Assembly (NCBI GenBank): GCA_002413325.1
Contig: DHWT01000196.1
Coordinates: 1-18,481, forward strand
Origin: Chitinophagaceae bacterium UBA5175
Lineage (GTDB): Bacteria; Bacteroidota; Bacteroidia; Chitinophagales; Chitinophagaceae
Length of the DNA stretch: 18,481 nt
Reading direction: 5' to 3'
A program made the translations under genes and the position numbers. Under the pieces are notes generated by a model. It worked only from the letters and a program-made list of their open reading frames with translations. It was not told the origin of the DNA and did no database searches. Below, in pieces: positions 14,290 to 18,481 of this stretch (positions are counted from its first letter, which is position 1; every line of letters begins with the position of its first letter).

Positions 14290-17200
14290 TTAAAAATTAA
14301 AGTTTACACCAAAAGTGAATGTCCGGGCCTGCGGATAGGCGGCATAATCCACGCCGGCCGTTTCCGGGCTGTTTCCGCCGTTGGAACTCACTTCCGGATC
14401 AAAACCATAATAATTAGTGAACACCCAGAGATTTTGTACCTGAGCATACAGTCGCAAAGACCTGTAAATATTCGTGTGTTTCGGTCTGATGGTATATCCC
14501 AGGTTCACATTCCGGATTCGGAAAAAAGAAGCGTCTTCAATGAACTGGGATGAATTCTGTACATAATTCGGAAAGATCAGGGAGGCCCGGGGAATGCTGG
14601 TGATATCGCCCGGTTTCTCCCATCTTTTATTTACGATGGTTGCGTTGTTGGCATATACCTGGTATAAAACATTATTGGCATCCCAGCCGCCATCGCTCCA
14701 GCCAAGGGTCTGGTAGGTGGTGCGGATCAGGTTGTACACTTTATTACCCACACTGAACTGGGTGGAGATATTCAGGTCCCAGTTTTGATATTTGAAATCA
14801 TTGGTAATGCCACCAAAATAATCGGGCCTTGCCTTTCCAAGCACCTGTTCGTTGGGAGAATAGTTGGGATTACCTGTTTGCGGGTCCACGCCCAGGTACT
14901 TATAACCCCAGAACGTGCCCTCCGACTGCCCGACCTGTAAAATGTGCGTCGGAAATAAATCGGTATACGCACTCAGCAATTCATTATTCGAATAAAGGGA
15001 TAAAATTTTATCCTGAATGTAACTGATATTGAAACCGATCGACCAGGTAAATTTTTCGTTCCGGACCGGATACGCCATCAGGGAAAATTCAAGTCCCGTG
15101 TTCTGAATATCCCCCGCATTGGTAGTAAAGGAAGGAAACCCGGAAGTAGAGGGAAGAACAGCCTGGGCCAGCAGTTTGGTGCGGTTGCCCTTGAACCAGT
15201 CAACGGATCCACTCACTCTTCCGTTCCACATTTCGAAATCCAGTCCGAGGTTCACCATTTTATTTCTCTGCCAGGTCAGGTCGGTATTCCCGATATTGTT
15301 TGGGCGAAGTCCGGCATTGCCGTCGTACCGGGCAGGTGACCAATACGTCTGGTATTGAAAATCCCCGATTTCCTGGTCGCCGGTCAGTCCGTAGCTTCCC
15401 CTGATTTTCAGGTTGGTCAGCCATTTTGAATCCGAGAGGAATGCTTCTTTCGTCAGCACCCATCCCGCAGAAAAGGACGGAAATGCACCCCAGCGCACAT
15501 TGGGTGCAAAGCGCGAAGAACCATCATAACGCAAACTGGCGGAGAGCAGGTATTTTTCACTATAATCATAATTCACCCGACCGATAAAAGAAACCAGTCC
15601 CCATCCAAAATCCTGCGCGGTGGCTGATGTGATGGTGGAAGCGCTGGAAATATTCTGCAGGCCGCTGCCTTCCGGAAAACCCTGGGCCCGGGTTGTTGCT
15701 CTTGAATAATCGGATGACTGCATCGAGAAACCGGCCAATCCGTTTATATGGCTTTTGCCAAATGTATTCTCGTAAGTGAAATTGTTTTCGTTCAGCCAGG
15801 TCAGGTTATTATATAAACCGTTAATGGCCTTGCCGCCGACCGAAGATCCGTCGGAAGTGATCGGATCAAAAAACTGGTTATCCGTTAAATTGGTATAATC
15901 GATGTTGAAGGAAGTCCGGAACCGGAGTGGTTTGAGGATTTGTGCTTCTGCGAATACCGTTCCGATAAAACGGTAATTGGTTGTATATGCTTTTACTTCT
16001 TTCGCTGATTTAACCGGATTATCGCTTAACCAGCTGGCCTGGTATTGGGTATAATCAGAATAGGATCCGTCGGGATTGTATACAGGCATCAGCGGGGAAG
16101 CACCCAATGCGTTTGTAACAACGCCCGTATAGGTATCATCATTAAAAGTTCTCCGGTTACGCCCGTAGGTGAATGCGAGGTTGGTCCCGATCGTTACGCG
16201 ATCGTTTACCTTATTATCCAGGTTCATCCGGAACGAAGCGCGTTTGTAATAGTTATCGATTACGATCCCCTGCTGGTCAAAATAATTACCGGCAATGAAA
16301 AATTTTGTCTTGTCGTTCCCGCCCCGGGCAGAGAGCTGCCAGTTTGAAATGGGGGCCGTTCTGAAAATCTGATTTTCCCAGTTTGTATTTACGCCGGTAC
16401 TCCATGAAGCAGGTAATGGATTCGTAAGCACAGCCGGATCAAAGCCCGGATAGGCATTTAAAAACGGGGTTGGATCCTGCTGGTAAGCGATGAGGTCCTG
16501 TTTCCTGGCATCTTCTTCCAGGGCAACAAATCCTTTGCTATCGAGAAAGGGTATTTTGCGGGGGATATCCTGAACACCGGCAAAACTGTTGAAACTGAAT
16601 TCCGTTTTCCCCGCGCGGCCTCTTTTTGTTGTAATCAATACAACTCCGTTGGCCGCCCTGGATCCATAGATGGAAGCAGAAGAAGCATCTTTCAGTACTT
16701 CAATGGATTCTATATCGTCCGGATTGATATCACTGATGGAACTGATGTCCTGCCCCTTGCCCTGCTCTTCCCCGTTGGTATTATAAGAGGTGGACAAAGA
16801 AGAATTGCTTTCACTCAGCATGGGCACGCCGTCTACCACATACAACGGGTTGCTGGCTCCGCGGACGCTGACCAGCAAACCCGCGCCTGGTGTGCCGGAT
16901 GGGGTGGTTACCAGGATGCCGGCCAGTTTACCCTGTATGCTCTGGGCCACATTTGAAACGGGCTGATCTTTGAATTCCCGGTTGGTAATGGAAGAAATCG
17001 CGCCCGTAATATCACTCTTCCGCTGCTTGAGATAACCGGTCAGGATCACATCGTGCAACATACTTACGGACTCTTCCATCCGGAGATCCAGGTTTTCCGG
17101 ACCTGTAAACTGAACCTGTCTTTCCTGGAAGCCTACCATGGTAATTACCAGGACTCCGCTGGGTTGGGGGGAATTTATTTTAAATACCCCGTTTGAATCC

Positions 17201-17379
17201 GTAGCAGCAATGATATGGGGTTTCCCCCGGAGTTCCACGGATACTCCGCTTAGCGGTAAACTGTCTTTTCCGATAATCCTTCCTGTAATCAGAGTCTCTT
17301 TCTGCTGACTAAATGTGCTGACCGACATAAAGAGGAAAAAAATAATTGCCGTTAGCCTGGAAAGCTTTTTACGGTTCAT
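14290..17379 (-). CDS. SusC/RagA-family TonB-dependent outer-membrane transporter
   Basis: A 1029-residue SusC-type receptor. Order of parts: signal peptide (about 1-25, ending TFSQ), a carboxypeptidase-regulatory-like beta-sandwich (about 29-102, LITGRIIGKDSLPLSGVSV), a degenerate TonB box region around VILTGYLKQRKSD (111-123), plug domain (about 125-255) with NPLYVVDGVP (177-186) and DIESIEVLKDASSASIYGSRAANGVVLITTKRG (222-254), then a 22-strand barrel ending in the aromatic C-terminus FTFGVNFNF. SusC with SusD imports large nutrients into the periplasm using TonB energy. There is no extra N-terminal STN domain, so signalling through an anti-sigma factor is not expected. Compared with usual members, the segment between VVDGVP and INPDDIESIEVLKD is lengthened by a Ser/Asn/Gly-rich stretch (about 187-218). 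First gene of the operon, preceded by a 374-base AT-rich region. Confidence 0.94.
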   Translation of the reverse strand: MNRKKLSRLTAIIFFLFMSVSTFSQQKETLITGRIIGKDSLPLSGVSVELRGKPHIIAATDSNGVFKINSPQPSGVLVITMVGFQERQVQFTGPENLDLRMEESVSMLHDVILTGYLKQRKSDITGAISSITNREFKDQPVSNVAQSIQGKLAGILVTTPSGTPGAGLLVSVRGASNPLYVVDGVPMLSESNSSLSTSYNTNGEEQGKGQDISSISDINPDDIESIEVLKDASSASIYGSRAANGVVLITTKRGRAGKTEFSFNSFAGVQDIPRKIPFLDSKGFVALEEDARKQDLIAYQQDPTPFLNAYPGFDPAVLTNPLPASWSTGVNTNWENQIFRTAPISNWQLSARGGNDKTKFFIAGNYFDQQGIVIDNYYKRASFRMNLDNKVNDRVTIGTNLAFTYGRNRRTFNDDTYTGVVTNALGASPLMPVYNPDGSYSDYTQYQASWLSDNPVKSAKEVKAYTTNYRFIGTVFAEAQILKPLRFRTSFNIDYTNLTDNQFFDPITSDGSSVGGKAINGLYNNLTWLNENNFTYENTFGKSHINGLAGFSMQSSDYSRATTRAQGFPEGSGLQNISSASTITSATAQDFGWGLVSFIGRVNYDYSEKYLLSASLRYDGSSRFAPNVRWGAFPSFSAGWVLTKEAFLSDSKWLTNLKIRGSYGLTGDQEIGDFQYQTYWSPARYDGNAGLRPNNIGNTDLTWQRNKMVNLGLDFEMWNGRVSGSVDWFKGNRTKLLAQAVLPSTSGFPSFTTNAGDIQNTGLEFSLMAYPVRNEKFTWSIGFNISYIQDKILSLYSNNELLSAYTDLFPTHILQVGQSEGTFWGYKYLGVDPQTGNPNYSPNEQVLGKARPDYFGGITNDFKYQNWDLNISTQFSVGNKVYNLIRTTYQTLGWSDGGWDANNVLYQVYANNATIVNKRWEKPGDITSIPRASLIFPNYVQNSSQFIEDASFFRIRNVNLGYTIRPKHTNIYRSLRLYAQVQNLWVFTNYYGFDPEVSSNGGNSPETAGVDYAAYPQARTFTFGVNFNF

Positions 17380-17451
17380 AAGCAGTGATTTCTGGTTTTA
17401 AATGCTGTTTTAAAAAGCAACGGGCACCCACGTTCAGATGATGAATGTCAT

Positions 17452-17482
17452 TAAGTCAAATGGTAAAAAACCTAAGTCAAAT
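17452..17482. promoter_or_regulatory. Two identical TAAGTCAAAT repeats 21 bases apart, possible operator
   Basis: TAAGTCAAAT occurs at 17452-17461 and again at 17473-17482. The start-to-start distance of 21 bases equals two DNA turns, so a regulator could bind both on one face of the helix. They lie 73-103 bases upstream of the SusC start codon. Two further partial copies, GGTCAAATG (17531-17539) and TGTCAAAC (17572-17579), lie further up. On the minus strand the core reads TTTGAC, which also resembles a -33 element, so a promoter role is an alternative. Confidence 0.4.
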
Positions 17483-17553
17483 TATTTTTTTTGATAATAA
17501 TTTATGGGTGAAAATCATTAGTTTGCACTTGGTCAAATGCAGGGAGATTTATT

Positions 17554-17568
17554 GGTCAGAAAATGACC
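17554..17568. promoter_or_regulatory. Inverted repeat GGTCA-gaaaa-TGACC, possible operator
   Basis: A perfect 5-bp inverted repeat with a five-base spacer, about 175 bases upstream of the SusC start. The half-site GGTCA overlaps in sequence with the GGTCAAA repeat at 17531, so one regulator could read several sites here. The form fits a dimeric helix-turn-helix protein. Short arms make chance possible. Confidence 0.35.
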
Positions 17569-17662
17569 TGTTGTCAAACAGTTAAATTTGATCCTGTTTT
17601 AAAACATAATTTTTAAATGTAATATAATTTATAATAAAAAAAACATAAGAAACAGATTCATA

Positions 17663-17688
17663 ATTCACTTTAAACAGACAAAGTGAAT
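17663..17688. promoter_or_regulatory. Perfect 9-bp inverted repeat ATTCACTTT-N8-AAAGTGAAT
   Basis: ATTCACTTT (17663-17671) and AAAGTGAAT (17680-17688) are exact reverse complements separated by aaacagac. It lies 66-91 bases before the TTG start of the plus-strand gene. A terminator is unlikely between divergent genes and the stem is AT-rich with no clean T-run after it, so an operator is the better reading. The centre-to-centre arm distance of 17 bases fits a dimeric regulator. Confidence 0.45.
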
Positions 17689-17753
17689 CATTTCTTATTC
17701 TAATTTCCTGGAGTATAAAAAAAAATTAATATAAGCATTTTATTTAATACATT

Positions 17754-18481
17754 TTGCAGTTATCCAATAAATTAAAAAAAAGTGTGGAGGCCCATCCCGA
17801 TATTGTGATGGCCTTAAAAAATAATAACCGGGAAATCAACTGGAGCCGGTTTACCCGTACCCAGTTCAACCTGGCCGCCCGGATCATCAACAAGAAAATT
17901 ACCCGGGAAGTATTACGCAACCCCGACCTGGTAGAAATGAACCTGATTACGGGAAAACAACACCTGGAAAAACAGTTATTCACCCTGAAATGTCAGACGG
18001 TTTTTGAATTCATCCGCTACCTGGGCAACCTGGGAGAGTACCGGATTTATAACTGGATCAGCGGAAAAACCCTGCAGAGTTACTGGAAAGAAGGCGAGGC
18101 CAAGTATATCAAAATAAATGCCCTGCTGGTATTTCTCGAAATCCCTTTTGCCGACTGGAGCGCCTGGCAAAAAGAAAGCATCCGGGGAGCGGAACCTTAT
18201 GCGGCCAGTCTTTCCAGGAGCCATTTTTCTGGTAACGGTTATGGTAAGTCTTCCCTGTCGCTGATCAAAAGCTATTACCTGGGAAATTATTTTCTCTATT
18301 ACCAGAAAACAGACGGCAGTAAAAATATTATCAAGACCCCCTTTATACTCAAGGAACATGAAAGCGGACAGATCATTGTAAAATCTGTTTCTGAAGGTCA
18401 CCGCTATATGGGCAAAGTGATGGGCATCCGGGATGGATGCCTGTATATCAACTGCCAGAACCTCGACTTTGAAGAGATGGA
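17754..18481 (+). CDS. Protein of unknown function, N-terminal part (cut by window edge)
   Basis: The plus strand is open from just after a TAA at 17745-17747 to the window edge, giving up to 242 residues. No ATG precedes the protein-like sequence LSNKLKKSVEAHPDIV, so TTG at 17754 is a possible start. The first ATG is 17808 (MALKNNNREINWSRF), and is a good alternative. The N-terminal half is helical and contains ARIINKKITREVLRNPDL, FEFIRYLGNLGEYRIYNW, then ISGKTLQSYWKEG followed by INALLVFLEIPFADWSAWQ. The last two look like a DNA-binding or recognition helix followed by a supporting helix, but this is only suggestive. The second half (from about SLIKSYYLGNYFLYYQ) turns strand-rich, with GHRYMGKVMGIRDGCLYINC, like a small beta-barrel sensor or effector domain. 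No signal peptide, so cytoplasmic. I do not recognise the family. Codon use is like the neighbours. It is the only nearby candidate for a regulator of the divergent operon, but nothing proves that. Confidence 0.7.
   Translation, partial: MQLSNKLKKSVEAHPDIVMALKNNNREINWSRFTRTQFNLAARIINKKITREVLRNPDLVEMNLITGKQHLEKQLFTLKCQTVFEFIRYLGNLGEYRIYNWISGKTLQSYWKEGEAKYIKINALLVFLEIPFADWSAWQKESIRGAEPYAASLSRSHFSGNGYGKSSLSLIKSYYLGNYFLYYQKTDGSKNIIKTPFILKEHESGQIIVKSVSEGHRYMGKVMGIRDGCLYINCQNLDFEEM

Larger units (their letters stand above)
17380..17753. promoter_or_regulatory. AT-rich divergent control region upstream of the SusC-led operon
   Basis: This 374-base region separates the start of the minus-strand operon from a plus-strand gene, so it must hold both promoters. 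It is strongly AT-rich compared with the flanking coding DNA. It contains four GTCAAA copies (17455, 17476, 17532 and 17573), a GGTCA-N5-TGACC inverted repeat and a perfect 9-bp inverted repeat, each listed separately. No exact TAnnTTTG element was found for either direction; TACCATTTG on the minus strand (about 17458-17466) and TACATTTTG on the plus strand (17748-17756) are near matches. No tRNA or other RNA gene is visible. Confidence 0.6.

Noticed and set aside
17380..17753. CRISPR array or tandem repeat array suggested by the GTCAAA copies
   Set aside because: The repeats are only 6-10 bases long with uneven spacing beyond the first pair, so they do not form an array; regulatory sites are the better reading.
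1..18481. Mobile element, integrase, transposase, tRNA or rRNA genes
   Set aside because: None were recognised on either strand; the operon shows no terminal repeats or mobility genes.

Overview
The window looks like chromosomal DNA from a Bacteroidota bacterium, most likely a Chitinophagaceae-type relative. This rests on a SusC/SusD outer-membrane pair, lipoproteins with short signal peptides ending in -SC, almost no Shine-Dalgarno sequences, and AT-rich intergenic DNA next to coding DNA of balanced composition. The genus assignment is an inference.

The dominant feature is one long minus-strand gene run from 17379 down to 2181. Ten genes are packed with gaps of 5-23 bases or overlaps of 1-4 bases, so they are probably one operon. 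In transcription order they are: SusC-like TonB-dependent transporter, SusD-like lipoprotein, flavin amine oxidase with a twin-arginine/lipoprotein-like leader, Sad-type succinate-semialdehyde dehydrogenase, class III (GABA-type) aminotransferase, a second aldehyde dehydrogenase, NhaC-family secondary transporter, GNAT acetyltransferase, a second class III aminotransferase, and an Amidohydro_3 (YtcJ-like) amidohydrolase. A hairpin with a T-run lies just after the last stop codon and may be the terminator.

The set reads as an uptake-and-degradation pathway for an amine: outer-membrane import by SusCD, oxidative deamination of a primary amine to an aldehyde, oxidation of the aldehyde to an omega-amino acid, transamination to a semialdehyde, and oxidation to a dicarboxylic acid such as succinate or glutarate. 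Putrescine, cadaverine or an acylated or conjugated relative would fit. The actual substrate cannot be read from the sequence. No glycan-degrading enzyme is present, so SusCD is not serving a polysaccharide here. This SusCD-led amine locus is the most interesting part of the window.

Upstream of the operon is a 374-base AT-rich divergent region (17380-17753). It holds several GTCAAA repeats (two identical 10-mers exactly 21 bases apart), a GGTCA-N5-TGACC inverted repeat and a perfect 9-bp inverted repeat. Beyond it a plus-strand gene of unknown function runs off the right edge. It is the only candidate local regulator.

The left end is ordinary: the start of a PQQ-dependent sugar dehydrogenase-like lipoprotein (minus, cut by the window edge), a small NTF2/SnoaL-like lipoprotein (minus), a divergent small helical hypothetical protein (plus), and a 648-base stretch (1533-2180) with no convincing gene.
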